A program made the position numbers and the translations under genes. Below are positions 41,605-54,265 of a stretch of DNA of 64,000 nucleotides, piece after piece (the first letter of the stretch is position 1; each line of letters begins with the position of its first letter). Under the pieces are notes generated by a model, which had not been told where the DNA came from, searched no databases, and saw only the letters and a list, made by a program, of their open reading frames with translations. The DNA is from Lithodes maja (Eukaryota; Arthropoda; Malacostraca; Decapoda; Lithodidae): assembly GCA_037953745.1 (NCBI GenBank), contig JBAKBP010007113.1, forward strand, positions 1 to 64,000, given 5' to 3'.

Positions 41605-42000
41605 TAGGCCTATGGGAAGGATGTAGTATTTGGACATACTACATGGCGCCTGCCTTGGTTTACACTACGCGGAACGGCGGCAGCAGTGAACGCTCGTGAT
41701 CATGTTCCAGTCTATTTTGACTTCCGCAGGATTCAATAATAGGTTGACGGGGTCCTCAACCCCCCCCCCCCCCCCCCATTATGTGTTGTTAAAGTAATTT
41801 GCCCCCTGCTGGCAAAATGCCTATATATGATGATGACAATAAGTCATGGGGGAGTGAGGGGGGCCCTCAACCTAATGTTGTATCCCACGGCAGTCAATAT
41901 AGACGGAAACGTGATCGCGAGCGTGCGAGTAGTGTAAACAAGGCAGGCGATAAGCTCGAAATTCCTCGAATACTACATCCTTACCTTTATTACTTCATGT
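41605..42000. mobile_element. Palindromic fold-back unit 1
   Basis: The left part (GGAAGGATGTAGTATT, CGCCTGCCTTG-TTTACACTA, CGTGATCA) recurs inverted in the right part (GTAGTGTAAACAAGGCAGGCG, ATACTACATCCTTACC). A C-run and the motif GCCCCCTGCTGG lie near the centre. It has no coding capacity. Related half-units occur near 42141-42300 and 43560-43700. Confidence 0.6.
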
Positions 42001-42185
42001 TATAGAAAGTCCGAGTTACCTTTTCACTATAATATTTTCCCTGATTTTCATAGCCTTGTACACTATCAGGGAGCGTGTTTTTAGATTATTCGGTAGCTAC
42101 CGGGTATCTTAACTACAGTTCAAGGAGACTACAGCAGCAGTTTGCACGCTCTCTGCGTTTATTTTTAATTTGACAGTGTTTGGTG

Positions 42186-42211
42186 TTCAAACCCCCCCCC
42201 CCCCCCCCCCC
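42186..42211. repeat. Long C-run
   Basis: About twenty consecutive C inside a partial copy of the same palindromic family; a similar C-run is at 41761-41777. Confidence 0.85.
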
Positions 42212-43702
42212 TGGACATAATTGTCATCATCATATTCATATATAATGCCAGCAGGAGGCAAATAACCACTCACAGAGGGATGATTTCAGAAAAAGTGGCA
42301 AAATCTGACGCATAGAGCGTGCTAATATTGCCGCAGTGTCTGCTTGGATATTGTCATCATATTAGCCTAATCAAAACAAAATCCCTTGAAAAACATATTT
42401 GTAAACACTAGCCTATTCAATACTATTGGTTGTGAGTACAATTATAGGCTACCCTAATTTTTCATTACAGTATATCCTAGCCTAATCCCTCTACTTTCTT
42501 TAAATATCCAAACAATATAACTTAACCTGAGAACCTAAGATAGGCCTAGGCTATGCTAATATACAGCGTTTGATTATGCCGAGTGTATAGGCTAACTTAC
42601 TAACATTGGTAGTAGCTAAAAGTCTGGTAGGCTAAAAGAAAATTTATAAGATTAGGGCCCAAAATTGCTAATGAAAAAATGTGGCTACTTATTTTGGGCT
42701 GTATACAGTATGGTATGAGATTTTGTTGAAAACTTGGGATTGTTCTTGATCCCTGGCAAGCCTCAAAACCTGAATTTTCAAACTTATTACATTAACATGT
42801 GTCAAAATGTAGTCACACTGTGCACAATATTAATGCATTGAAAGGACTGAATCAGCTAAGCAGTAATAGTCAAATATAGCCTACTCAATGTTTGTAAGGA
42901 AAACCCCACTAGTCACCAGAGTCCCTCGCACACTGTTTCAAATAAAATTTGTGGATTTTCTGTCTGAATTTACTTTACATCCTTAGTATTCTCTAGTCTT
43001 GAAGGTTAGGAATAATTATGGTATTATTACATACAGTACATACAGTGTTGGAACATCAGTGCTTCCAGCAGCTGTTGTGGGTGGATCGGTATCAGTCATT
43101 ATCATGATCAGTATGGCAGTGGTGGACAAGTCCCCGTCAGTTTTTAGTGTGTACGGGTCAGCGAAAGAACATGACATCGGATCTAATTGCACATTATATT
43201 GGGCTGCACAAGGAAGGCCAGTTAGTGAAACAAATAGTGCAAGCCACTGGTGTATGTGAGTAATCGGTAAGAAATTGGGCGAGGCCTTACAAAGATATTT
43301 GCCTAACTACATGATAACCTAGCCTTTGCCAAACTATATGATAGCCTAGCCTTTGAGGGGAGAGTAAAGAACATAAGAATATCACCCAATATTCAAAACT
43401 ATACTAATGGATAGCTAATATGATGAATAACCTACTCATTGATGCCTAAATCATAACTATTGGTGATTCATCTTTTATTCAGATTACCCAAGAACAAAAA
43501 TAAATTTAAAAATTGGAAGAATACTATTTAAAGGTTCAGTATTATCCAAGTAACCTTCCGCGTCGATTTGCACGCTCTGGGCCATGACCGTTAAGTTCAC
43601 TTCTATTATGTCCGCTTCTTAGGTTGAGGGTGGGGCCTCACCTTCCCAGGAATTATTGTCATCAATATACAGTATATATTGTTTGCAGAAGGGCAAATAA
43701 CA

Positions 43703-44112
43703 AATAATGGTAAGGGTTGTGTTAGCGGGCGTACTGTCCACTTTGTTTATAGTCGCACGCTCGCAGTTACATTCGCGTCTAATTTCATTGGTTATTTGCC
43801 CCTGCTGGTAATATGTATGATAATGACAACAAGTCATGGGGATGATGGGGGGGGAGGGGGGGGTAAACCCCACTCAAACCATTATTGTATCCCACGTCAA
43901 AACAATTTACCCAACACCTGGCCGTGGGATACAATAATGGTTTGAGGGGTGCTATGTCCCCTCACCCCCCATGACATTGTCATTATCATATACAGTATAT
44001 TACCAGGGGCAAATAACAGCAGTCAAATTAGACGTGAATTTAACTGCGAGTGTGCTAATATGGAAACAAAGCAGGCGATACGCCCGCTAACACAACCCTT
44101 ACCAAAATAGGG
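43703..44112. mobile_element. Palindromic fold-back unit 2
   Basis: Arms of about 190 bp (43703-43904 and 43923-44112) mirror each other. GGTAAGGGTTGTGTTAGCGG at the left returns inverted at the right, and GGGATACAATAATGG lies on both sides of an 18-bp centre. Mismatches are scattered. It belongs to the same family as the unit at 41605-42000. Confidence 0.75.
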
Positions 44113-44205
44113 AAGGATGTCATGTTGTGCGCTCGCACTTACGTTCCCATCCATTTCGACGCTATATTTTCTGCTATTTGCCCCCTGTCATTACTGCATG
44201 AATAC

Positions 44206-44227
44206 TAGGTTAGGTTAGGTTAGGTTG
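44206..44227. repeat. Short TTAGG array
   Basis: Four consecutive copies of the arthropod telomere unit inside the Harbinger-like element. Another array is at 14493-14518. Confidence 0.8.
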
Positions 44228-45265
44228 TTTGGTTAGGCTAATGTATTTTTATATCCAAAGGCATCCGCATAGTGTAAACAAGGTGGGCGGTACTGCCGGT
44301 ACACCTGGTAACTACATTCTTGCCCAAAATAATGTATACAAATATAAAATGGTCAAATTAGATAATTAATAAATAAATATCGGTAGCCTAGGCTAAATAT
44401 AAACATTGAACAAAAACTAGTTTCAATAGCATAGTAAATCTACTATGGGCCATGAATTGCAATTTTTACCAAATTGGGCCAGATCAAATAATTATAGCCT
44501 AGCTTTTATTTTTGTTCGCTGAATAGAAAACAAATCTAGCCTAGGCCTATATAATATACAGGCTAGGCCTACAGAAGTTCAAGTTAGTATTTGAACTCAG
44601 CACACCAGAATATGTCAGGCTATAATGTGTATTGAACTTTGAAGGTAAATACTTCTCAATAGTGGGTTATTGTGCGATTCCTATAGCCTAGTTGTTAAGT
44701 TTTGGTCAGCAATGGAAGACTTGACCTTGTAATTGAAAAGTTCTCATGCGTGATATACGGTACACTAATTCGCACTACATTCGGCTAATCTAATTTATCT
44801 CCATCCCTGTTTCTTATCGTATCAGTTTATATGTATTTATATTCTTGGATAATAGCCTATAGGCTAGGTCTAAATACTACAACAAAATATGGCTTGTTGG
44901 TGTACATGCGCGATTTAGAGCTAGGATCCTGTATTTATTAATATCATGTTGACAATTCATTCTTGTGTTTGTGCAAGTCAACATAATATGCTTTGAAGAC
45001 AATATTTGTGGTCTAAATCATTATTTTGGGCAACAATAATGCAAGTCAACCCTTGGAAACGTTTGTTTGACAAGGTTTGTTTACTACTTCAGGGAGTTCA
45101 GGCATACCAACTGGTGCGCGCCTAGCTTCGCCTGTGGAACAGAGCTACCAACACTTCCGAAAAAATGTCCTTCCAAGGAATTCTTTAAGAATACCGAAGG
45201 GAAAGAAAATTCCTTGGAAGGGAAAGGAAAGTTAAAGGAAGGTATGGGTTTTTAAGAATAGACTC

Positions 45266-45362
45266 TAAGTGTCTATGTATTATGTAATTTGTTTAAGATG
45301 ATACTATTGTATGAACAGCCATTGTATATTTAATGGAAATAAAAGAATCTGAATCTGAATCT
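45266..45362 (+). mobile_element. 3' tail of a second LINE of the same family
   Basis: Its sequence matches 40420-40517 (TATTATGTAATTTGTTTAA, TGTATGAACAGCC) and ends in three GAATCT units. The Harbinger-like element seems to have inserted into this LINE copy at TAA. Confidence 0.65.
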
Positions 45363-46218
45363 CTCAACCTATTTTTTATGTCGAGTAGACTGAAAAAACG
45401 TCTCCCCAGACTTCCTTCAAAAAAAATGTTTACCTGATCGAAGGACCGAGACATTGCAGGTTTGCGATCGATCTCCGCCAAAAACCGATCCCTGAATGGG
45501 GTGAAGCGTCTTATGATCGCCAAAAGGATGATGTGAAATGTCCTAAATTCTCCAAACTGATGGAGTGAAACAAGGAGGGTCCAATCCCCCGCCACACATA
45601 CACACACACACACACACACATACACTCACACACACACATACACACATTTGAAAAGAGTTGAAATTAATATAGATAGGCCTATATGAAAAATATAGAGATA
45701 CAGTCAAACACCCACCCCAAGGCAAAATAGAGAGGCGGATGGACTTCATCAGGCCACAGCCATCCGCCGTAATCGGTTTTCTGTTATAACTGTGGTAAAC
45801 CGGCTATCTCTATAATACCTGGTGTAGAGTGTTTGCCCTAAAAGAAAAAGTAGTATAGTACTAATGAAATAGTCAAAATAGTTGATAAATTCGGGAAGTA
45901 AATTTTGTAGTCAGAAGTAGAGTAGACAAAATCAGCTAGTTTAAATTGGGGAAGTCACATTTTGTTGTCGGATATCGAAGAAGAAATCCCTTAACTACGT
46001 TAAAAAGTACTGAAACATATTTAGCATGAGATAAAGTGAGGTTGATCTCTGGGAGACAAGTAAACTGGTCGAGAACCTTCCGCCACCACCCTATTTGTAC
46101 CATACCATATCTGCCTCATCCAATTGTAAAATCGGTGACATCGCAGGTGGGATTACAGGGGAACGTATGTGCTGTGCGACAACCGTCCATCATTCGACAT
46201 GTTTGCATAACATTCTCA
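45363..46218. other. Unassigned sequence with (AC)n
   Basis: An (AC)n tract with small interruptions lies at 45594-45652. The rest has no supported coding frame and no match to other window elements. Confidence 0.4.
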
Positions 46219-48870
46219 TTTTTTTTTTTTTTTTTTTAAGATACAATGAACGGAGGAAGGAAAAACACAGATAAAACAAAAAGGTCCATGTGCCTAAAGG
46301 CATCCTCCATTCATAAAATGTTTGTAACAACTGGATTTAAACATTTGTAGATTGTAAGTTTGTGGAAAGCAATTCGAGGGAAGTGAATTCCAAAGAGTAG
46401 TAGCTCTGGGGATAAATGAATTCTGATAAGCAGAAGTTCTGCATTGTGGAGGAGAAAGTGTAAATTCATGGGCGCTCTCAGCTGCCCTAGTTCCACGGGG
46501 AAAGATGTGGAGAGGCGGCACAATTGAAGCAAGTTCCTCGGAACAATTGCTGTGAAAATATCTGTAGAATAATGCAAGGGATGCAACGTTTCTTCGTATG
46601 GATAATGTAGGAAGGTCCTGTGTGATTGCAGGGTTATTGATTAATCTAATAGCTTTATTTTGAATTTTGTCCAACTGCCTCAATGCAACCACTCCACTTC
46701 CACCCCACAGAGGTGAACAGTAATCCATCTGAGAACGCACATGACTTTTATATATCACGGCCAACTGCTCGTCAGTGAAGAATTCTCGAACTCTGTACAG
46801 GAGTCCCAGTTTTTTAGAGGCATTCTTAGCAATGCTTCTAACATAATGTGTCCAGCTCAAGTTAGTAGTTAATGTTACACCGAGAATGTCAATACTAGGG
46901 GAAGTGGGAATATTTACATCATTAAAAAATATATGGGAGTCAGTGAGATTCTGTCGGTTAGAAAATTGAATGTATTTGGTTTTCTGTGCATTAAAGGAAA
47001 CTAGATTCTTTTGTCCCCATCCATTAATTCTAGAAAGGTCCTGGTTCAGAGAAATTGCAGTGTTTATTTTTGAATTTATAAGATCGGGTTGGGTGAAAGA
47101 ATTGGTAAATGTGAAGGAACTGTGGAGTGTTGAGTCATCTGCGTAGGAATGTATTGGATTATGAGTGGTAGATATGAGATCATTGATATGAATGAGGAAC
47201 AGAATTGGGGCCAAAACTGATCCCTGGGGAACACCAGCATTTATTGAGTGAAATTGAGAATAAAGGCCATCTACCATTACACGTATTTTTCTGTTATGAA
47301 GATAAGAAGAAATTAGTGGAACTAATGATGCAAGGCCGTAGTGTGACATCTTCGACAATAAGGATTGATGCCAGACTCTATCAAATGCCTTTGATATATC
47401 CAGTGCTATTGTATGTGTTTCACCATGTTGGTCTGTAGCTTGGTTGATTTGATGCGTAAGAAGGCAAAGCATGTCTGCAGTTGATCGACATCGTCTAAAA
47501 CCATATTGCCTATCACTGATTAATTTATTATTCTCAAGATGCTTAATTATGTGATTATTTAATATAATTTCAAAGACTTTACCAAGAGTGGAAGTTATAG
47601 CTATTGGTCTGTAGTTTGATGGATCTGAAGAGGCACCTTTTTTAGGAACTGGATGGATGTTTGCTTCTTTCCAGGGTACTGGGAAGCATGAGGTATGAGT
47701 ACACAGACGGAAAAATTTTGCCAATACAGGAGCGAGCACCAAGGAGCAATTCTTAAGTACTATTGGAGGAATTTCATCTGGACCAGGAGCCTTATCTACT
47801 GAGAGATTCTGCAAAATAGTTTTGACATGTCTGGTGTGGATCTTAAGTGAGGGAATTTCAGGCGAATTAAAATTAAGTACAGGGACATCTTGATTTATTT
47901 CATCTAAGGTTGAGTTGGTGGAGAAAATATCCGCAAGAAGGTTAGCTTTACCTCGTGGGTCACTTACAAGATTGCCAGTCGGAGATTTTAATGGTGGAAT
48001 GGATGAAGCAGTAGTGAAGTTGGATTTAAATGAGTTAAGAGTAGAACAAAATATTTTGTTATCATTTGGATTATTTAGAAGTTTATTTGCCTGCTTGTGG
48101 AGAAAGTTTGATTTAGTTAGGTTTAATACAGTTTTGGCATGATTTCTGATGTTTCTAAAGTAATTAAAGGCTTCATGAGTTTTTGATCTTGTGTATGCAT
48201 TGTAGGCTATTGCTTTTTGTTCAGTTACTCTAGCACAATTATGGTCAAACCATTTAGGTGAATTAGATCTTTTACTGTACTTTTGATGAGGAATAAAAGT
48301 TTCCATTCCAATTTTTACAAAATCTTGTATGTGGCTCAAGGTGGAGTGTGCATCATTAGAAAAGAAAGAGGTCCAGGGAATATCAATAAAGAAACCTTGA
48401 AGACCCTCCCAGTCTGCCCTATCGTAATGCCATTTAGTCACCAAAACAGGTTCAGAGTGGGAAGGTGTGGTAGGTGATAGACAGGTGGCCTGTATCAGAC
48501 AGTGATCAGAAGATCCAAGCGGGGACCTCACTGTAACATCATAATTTTCTGAATTGGTTGTTAAAAATAAGTCCAGTAGGTGGGAATTATGATTAGGATT
48601 ATCTGGTACACGGGTGGGTTGGTTGACTAGTTGAGTGAGATTAAATGAGTCTGCAAATAGCTCACATTCAAGACCAGCATCATCAGTCCTGGCTGAATGA
48701 GTGAGCCATTCAACATTATGGACATTAAAATCACCCAACACAGTGATTTCAGAAGAAGCATTTAAGTTGAGGACACTGAGTTGTGAGGACAGAGAATCAA
48801 AAAGGCTTTGCTCTTTGTCTAATTGCACCAGTAGTCTTGCATGCGCACCATTATTGCAGCGGTATCGCAA
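46219..48870 (-). mobile_element. LINE (Jockey/CR1-like), 5' truncated, with poly(A) tail
   Basis: On the minus strand, endonuclease and reverse transcriptase coding sequence is followed by a short 3' UTR. A run of about twenty A ends it (T-run at 46219-46238 on the plus strand). The coding frame is open to its stop, but its 5' part is missing. Poly(A)-ended elements differ from the GAATCT-tailed LINE at 37744-40520. Confidence 0.85.
46294..48868 (-). CDS. LINE ORF2: endonuclease (C-terminal half) and reverse transcriptase
   Basis: The open frame of about 857 codons does not begin with a true ATG; it starts after a stop just upstream, where homology to LINE endonucleases is already under way. 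Endonuclease motifs are GDFNVHNVEW and the SSDHCLI block with catalytic Asp-His. RT motifs are DKAPGPDEIPPIVLKN, SNYRPIAITSTLGKVFE, YGFRRCRSTADM, LDISKAFDRVWH, AGVPQGSVLAPILFL and HSYADDSTLH (catalytic pair near 47155). The C-terminal domain ends at MNGGCL. It nicks the target DNA and primes cDNA synthesis there. The first third of the endonuclease is absent, so this copy is not autonomous. Confidence 0.9.
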
Positions 48871-49117
48871 TTGTCAATAATACCTTTTGCATAATTCGTT
48901 CTTATCGCTGTCAAATTGTCTTCAGACTTTCGCTAATGTCTCTTCACATTCGATGTTCTCGCACGATACTCGCATACTCTCTCACGGCTACCGCGTTCTT
49001 CGCTTACAAAATAACATTGATTCGGCGCCGAAAACGGCGATTATTGGACATAGAAAAAAAGAAGCTGTCGCATCGCATTCGAAGTCGCCGAGTCGCACAG
49101 TGGGATCCCTGCTTAAT
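48871..49117. other. Unassigned junction sequence
   Basis: It lies between the broken LINE start and the broken BEL/Pao frame. It reads CAGGGATCCCACTGTGCGAC inward from about 49118 on the minus strand, like the tip of another element, but no matching far end was found. Confidence 0.35.
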
Positions 49118-49812
49118 GTCTATATGATCCAATCTCCACAGTCGTTCTAAGTCGGACTCGGCAGTCATTTTTGGGTCACTACTGTAGGTTGGGAATCCTC
49201 CCTTCCCAACTCCTCTGCCGCGGTTACATTCACTCTTAATATCGAGACCGTGTCGACCAGGACATTTGACTGTGTAGTATGCACCTTTCCGCTCATGCAA
49301 TAGCCAAATTTAGTGGGGATTAAAATTACACCACACATTCTTTTAAATCCAGGGTATACTACATCATAATAATGATCCACACCAAGTAGAACATGCACCT
49401 CATTCTGATCTCCTATGGGGTCTGACAAGTTAACCCCTTTGCTACGTAATGCGTGTTCCACCTTCTTCACTCCTGCAGATACATATTCTGGTAGGGTGTC
49501 TACTACGATACATGTCATAAAGTATCTGGTTTTACGGTAGAAATATGAAATCTCCGCTATCTCATAGACTTGTTTGTCAGTAACCCCTGTGAAGCCCTGC
49601 AATCGAAGAGTCTCAGCCCCTACGATTCGGTGCTTAAGTCCCATTAATACGGACCCTTCATCAAGAAGTACCCGGCAAACCTTGTTACTGTCATTACCTT
49701 CCATGGGAATCTGTATTGTGGGCAATATAGTGGTGTCTTTCGTGCTACCTAGTGTCAAAGTTGTAGTACCCTCTGGTTTTGACTTTGTCTGCTGTAGGAC
49801 ACAACTTGTCAA
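49118..49812 (-). pseudogene. BEL/Pao relic: protease region and start of RT
   Basis: The minus-strand frame reads CRVLLDEGSVLMGLKHRI, a BEL-type protease site with Asp at DEG. LRLQGFTG, VDTLPEYVS and HVLLGVDHYYDVVYPGF follow, all matching the intact element (LRLHGFTGE, VDSLPSFYI, MLLVGADYYYDLVHPGY). A shifted frame ending DLERLWRLDHIDIK begins the RT domain and stops at about 49118. The RT core is not found between here and 37743, so it was lost or lies outside. Confidence 0.85.
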
Positions 49813-49896
49813 AGTGATGTCCTTTACAGTGGCGACAGGGCCTTAAGTATGTAGCAGTACATTGTCCCTGCTTACCATGTTCCTTACTTAGACAAC

Positions 49897-50985
49897 CTAT
49901 TGTACACATAGCTTCAATCTTTTTGCCTGTGCTTGTTTTGTCTCATTTGTTGGGTATTTTACACAGAAACTCCATTTATGCTTGTTATTACATAGCTTAC
50001 ATAGAATCTGAGCAGGTTTCTTATATGTACCCTCTTTCTTTCCTTTAGTCCCCACCGTCATGCTTACTGTTCCCCTCATTTCCACATTACCACTCCCTCC
50101 CGACACATACAGTATCCCATTGTTCAACTGTAGATTACTAATTTCTTTACTGAACTGAGTTTTGAACTCCCCCAGATCAAACGATCTAACCTTGTCAAGT
50201 ATTGCCATAGGAAGCTTCTGACGTAAGATAATGACTATCATTTCCTGTGTGGTGAGCCCTAGGGTGTCCAGCATTCGAGTATGGCACTCCATATTTGCCC
50301 TAATATTTGCTAACTCCTCAACCTTATACTGTGGTTCTGCAAGCTTTAACAAGGCAACGACATGGGCCATCTTCAACTGCTCTTGATCCCCATATGTGGA
50401 CTTTAATAATTGTACTGCCTCCAGATAGCTATCACCTACTACCGCAAAACCCTCTATCAAATGTAAGGCCTCTCCTTCCATTTGTCCTTTCAGATAGTGA
50501 AACTTACGGACATTATCCAGAGAGGATTCATGTACTGTAGACCGAAATACATCCCAAAAAGCTAACCACTCAGTCAATTTGCCCCCAAATATAGAAAGAT
50601 TGAGGTTTGGGAGGTGCACAGTGTGTTTCAGGTCAACCCTTCTATGGGCTTCGTTCTCGCCTCCCTTCTTATTTGCGACAGCGCGCTGTAATAGGTGCTT
50701 CGCTTTAAAGACAGGTTCATCATAGAGGGCGCGATTATTACACTCTGAAATTATCTCTTCCTCCTCTGTCATGCCTGCCACAATCACCTCACTTAGAGCA
50801 ACAATACGACTGTGGGTAGCCTGGACATTGTCTAACCTAGCCTCTAGTTCCTCGAGATCAGCAGTAGTGATGAAAGCGTTGACATCAATAATTAACCTAT
50901 TTAATACTCCCCAAAGTCCCACCCTCTGATTTTTAGGGGCTTTGCTCAGTACCCCACTAGACGGTGTCTCTTCCTGTTTACTCAT
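49897..50985 (-). pseudogene. BEL/Pao relic: Gag
   Basis: The open frame of 362 codons starts MSKQEETPSSGVLSK. It contains LPNLNLSIFGGKLTEWLAFW, similar to LPKLTLPTFSGDSATWTGFW in the intact element at 28155, then LKGQMEGEALHLIEG and a first Cys cluster (CKLCNNKHKWSFC). A stop follows KRLKLCVQ. Further knuckle sequence (CRHCKGHHFDKLC) continues in another frame to about 49800, so the Gag-protease junction is frameshifted. Confidence 0.85.
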
Positions 50986-51395
50986 TTTGTATGTAAGCCT
51001 GTAGGCTATTTACCTAAAATGTTATAATTACGAGGGCAAAATAGTAGCCTAGTTAAGAGACGCCGACTGGCAGACTTCTATGTTATGGAGAAAAATAGCA
51101 CACAAAATAGCAATACCCACACTAAAGGGTCATATTGAACAAGATTTTTTTTTAGGTCAGGTCATGTGTCACAGGAAGTCTGAAATGAAAGAGAAAATTA
51201 TTGGGGGAAGATGATGGGTGGGATGCAGGACTTAGGCAGGCGCAACGATGTGACCCTGCACTCCGGCTCTAACCATCGCTTGGCTAGCCTTACCAGTTTA
51301 TCATAGAGTTGTTCCTGCATCCTGTTATATGTTCAATTGCTCATTGCCTTAACAAATCCCTTACTGGTAGCCAATTTCCCGGGTCTGGGCACCAA
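50986..51395 (-). other. Leader and primer binding site of BEL/Pao relic
   Basis: Untranslated leader between Gag and LTR. On the minus strand, TGGTGCCCAGACCCGGGAA follows directly inside the LTR end near 51376-51394, and begins with TGG as a primer binding site should. Confidence 0.6.
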
Positions 51396-52153
51396 TGTGG
51401 TAAACTATCAATGGAAGTTAAATATTTCTAAGCTATAATAATTCAAACAATATCAATCTAAATTAAATTACTCCATATATAAATTGAATTCAATCTGAAA
51501 CAAGCTAATTTATATCCAAAGGTCTCACACAATAAATTATATATAAAGTAAGGTTATAAGGGTTAATATTATCCAGGAATTAACTCACCAATAGTTCCAC
51601 GTGGCAATGAGACAAAGGAGAACTTTACCCAATAAGGCGGACAATGGGGAAACGAGACATCGGCCCTGAGGCTCGAGTCAAGTGAAAGAAAGGATCAAAT
51701 GATTATATGGGAATGGACATGAATACTATGCTTATCTGTTAGTCAGTCATGGCATCGATGAGAGCGTCGTGATGGTGTAGATGTATGTATTGCTGTCAGT
51801 GTATTGTGATTAGGACTAGAGGCACAAAAGCTCGATCAACTGAAGGCAGAAATTAGATGTTAACTGGTTGGTGGTCGTGAAGGCTCTGCTGTTTCCAGCC
51901 CTCTGCCTTGCTGCCATGGCATACGCCAGGGCCCAAATTATCGTACCGATTCTATGTTGCTCAATACGATAAATTATATTAATATATATATGATAAATTC
52001 ATATATACTACATAATACCATGTCAATATTGCTTAATAGCATATTAGGCCTTTTATAATCTTAACTTACATACAATCTTATAATATACGATCTACTCATC
52101 CTATGCCGTGTAGCGGGAACGACCGTGACGTCACAGAGACGTACGGTGGCACA
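51396..52153 (-). repeat. Probable 5' LTR of BEL/Pao relic
   Basis: On the minus strand it ends GATAGTTTACCACA at 51396, next to the primer binding site. The other end is set tentatively at TGTGCCACC (52153) because it gives TG...CA tips. No second LTR was found in the window, so the outer border is uncertain. Confidence 0.4.
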
Positions 52154-52489
52154 AAAAATATCGTACACTATCGTATTTACACGATACCCACCATTGCTTG
52201 TAAAGTGCTTTTGCTCGATCTGGGCATGTTCCTCCTCCTCTCTCGCATTTACTTAGGATATAGGATATATTTGGGGTTGAGTAACGGTCCCTGAGCACTG
52301 GCCATGCATTCACGATGATGAAGGAGGTGTAATAGTGTGGTGTGTGTGGGTGTATGAGGTGTGCGTGTGTTGTGAGCTGCTTGTGAGGTTAGGAATTGAA
52401 AGTTGCCACTTCGTGCTAGTTGTCACCCTATTTCCATGCATATCTCATAAGTTCCTGGCTAGGGTTAGTGGGGGGTGGGGGGGGGGGGG
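52154..52489. other. Unassigned GT-rich sequence
   Basis: It holds GTGTG-rich stretches and a G-run near 52470-52488. The integrase of the gypsy relic would be expected here but is absent. Confidence 0.4.
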
Positions 52490-54229
52490 TTGTAGAGGCA
52501 GTCTAGATAGGGCATCGGCGTTGGTGTGTAATTTTCCGGGTCTATAAGCTATTTCGAAGTTATATTCCTCGAGTGATTCTCGCCATCATACTGTTAAAGC
52601 ATTTTGTATCTGACTTCCGGAGCCATTGGAGGGCGTGGTGATTGGTAACTATGGTGACCTTGACTCCGGCTAGGTAGGCTTTGAAATGTTGAAGTGCCCA
52701 TATGATTCCTAGGCATTCTCGTTTATTCACGGGGTAATTGATTTCGGCTGGGTTGAGGGTTCTGCTAGCACTAGCAATTATATGTTCTTACCCGCCTCTA
52801 GTTTGTGCTAATACGGCTCCAATTCCGAACTGTGGCACATTGGTGTAGAGGCGGAAAGGTTGGGTATAGTCCGGACATGAAACGACTGGTGCTGCTATTA
52901 GGAGGTCTTTGAGGGTGTTGAAGGCTTGTAGACGTTGGGATCTCCAAAGGAAGGGCTCTTCTTTTTTCGTGAGGTCAAGGAGTGGTTTGGCTATTGTGGC
53001 AAAATTCTTCACAAAGCGACGGTAGTAAGAGGCTAATCCTAGAAAGGCTCAGACTCCTTTAACATTGTTGGGGGGTGTTATGGCACTTATTGCTTGGAGT
53101 TTGGTGGGATCAGGCGAAATGCCTTCTTCTGAGACTATATGGCCGAGGAATTGCACTTCTTTCTGTGCCATAGTACATTTAGATGGCTTGAGTTTTAGGT
53201 TGATATCCTTGATCCGTTGGAATACTTGGCGTAAGCGTTGTAGGTGTTCAGCCCAGGTTTTCCCGAAAACGATGATGTCATCGAGGTATGCTAAACATAT
53301 TTCCCAAGTTAGTCCCTGCAAAACGGATTCCATGAGCCGTGAGAAGGTTGCAGGTCCGTTACACAGTCCAAGGGTAGTACGGTAAATTCAAATAGTCTCC
53401 TTTGACTGGTGGAGAAGGCCGTTTTCTGTTGGTGTTCCGGAAGTACGGGCACTTGCCAATATCCGGCTTGGGGGTCTAAGGTGGTGAACCATTTGGCGCC
53501 TAGTAGGGAGTCTACAGAGTCATTAATGCGGGGAAGTGGAGTTGCATCTTTGATGGTTACGTCATTAAGTTGCCGATAGTCAATGCAGAATCTGGTAGAT
53601 CCGTCTTTTTTTCTTACTAGAACTACTGGGCAAGACCAAGGACTGGTAGAGGGTCTAACGACTCCGGTATTTAGCATTTCTTGCACTTGATTGTCTTCCT
53701 CCTGTCTTTGGATAGGGTTTTTTCTGCGAATTGGTTGACGAATAGGTGGTCCTACGGTGTTAATGGGGTGGTGAAGCAAGGTGGTTTTTCCTGCGTCGTG
53801 GCTGGATGTGGCGAAGATTTCTTGGAATGAAGTCATCAAGTCTTGTAGGTCTTGTCTTTGTTGGTGTGTGAGTCGGGAAGGAATTTCAGGGAATTTAGGA
53901 GGGGGGGAGGATTCTTTATCTTCGAGTAATGATAACTCTTCATCGTGATTTTTAGCTCTCCTATAGCTAATCCTTTTGGCAAAGTAAGGGAGTGATCTGA
54001 TATGTTAGCAATTTTTATGCAATTTAGTTTTTCAGGCATAATGGCGGGAGCGGTAAGGCAGTCTCTATCAAAGGGGCTTTGGAGGTTCGGGGTGATGATT
54101 ACATCACCTGATAAGGTAGGTAGGATGGGAATCCATTGTTCATGATGGGGGGGTAGCATAACAGATTTGGAAATGATAGCCTGAGAAGTTTTGATTGTGC
54201 GAACAGGATGCGTTACTCTAGGTTCACTG

Positions 54230-54265
<36 letters not shown>

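Larger units (their letters stand above)
40578..45265. mobile_element. Harbinger-like inverted-repeat element (4.7 kb), no transposase seen
   Basis: TAA flanks both ends (40575-40577 and 45266-45268). The left end starts GAGCCGTATTCTTAAAC; the inverted right end starts GAGTCTATTCTTAAAAA. Both ends continue for about 110-130 bp with matching TTTCCCTT- and GGAAGGA-rich stretches. A three-base TAA duplication and a GAGCC-type end are typical of PIF/Harbinger elements. The interior has no frame over about 90 codons, so it is non-autonomous. It is filled with CCTAGG-rich low-complexity DNA, C-runs and several palindromic units. Confidence 0.62.

Noticed and set aside
41799..42005. 68-codon frame with a plausible start
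   Set aside because: It lies in one arm of a palindromic repeat unit; no similarity to any protein I know.
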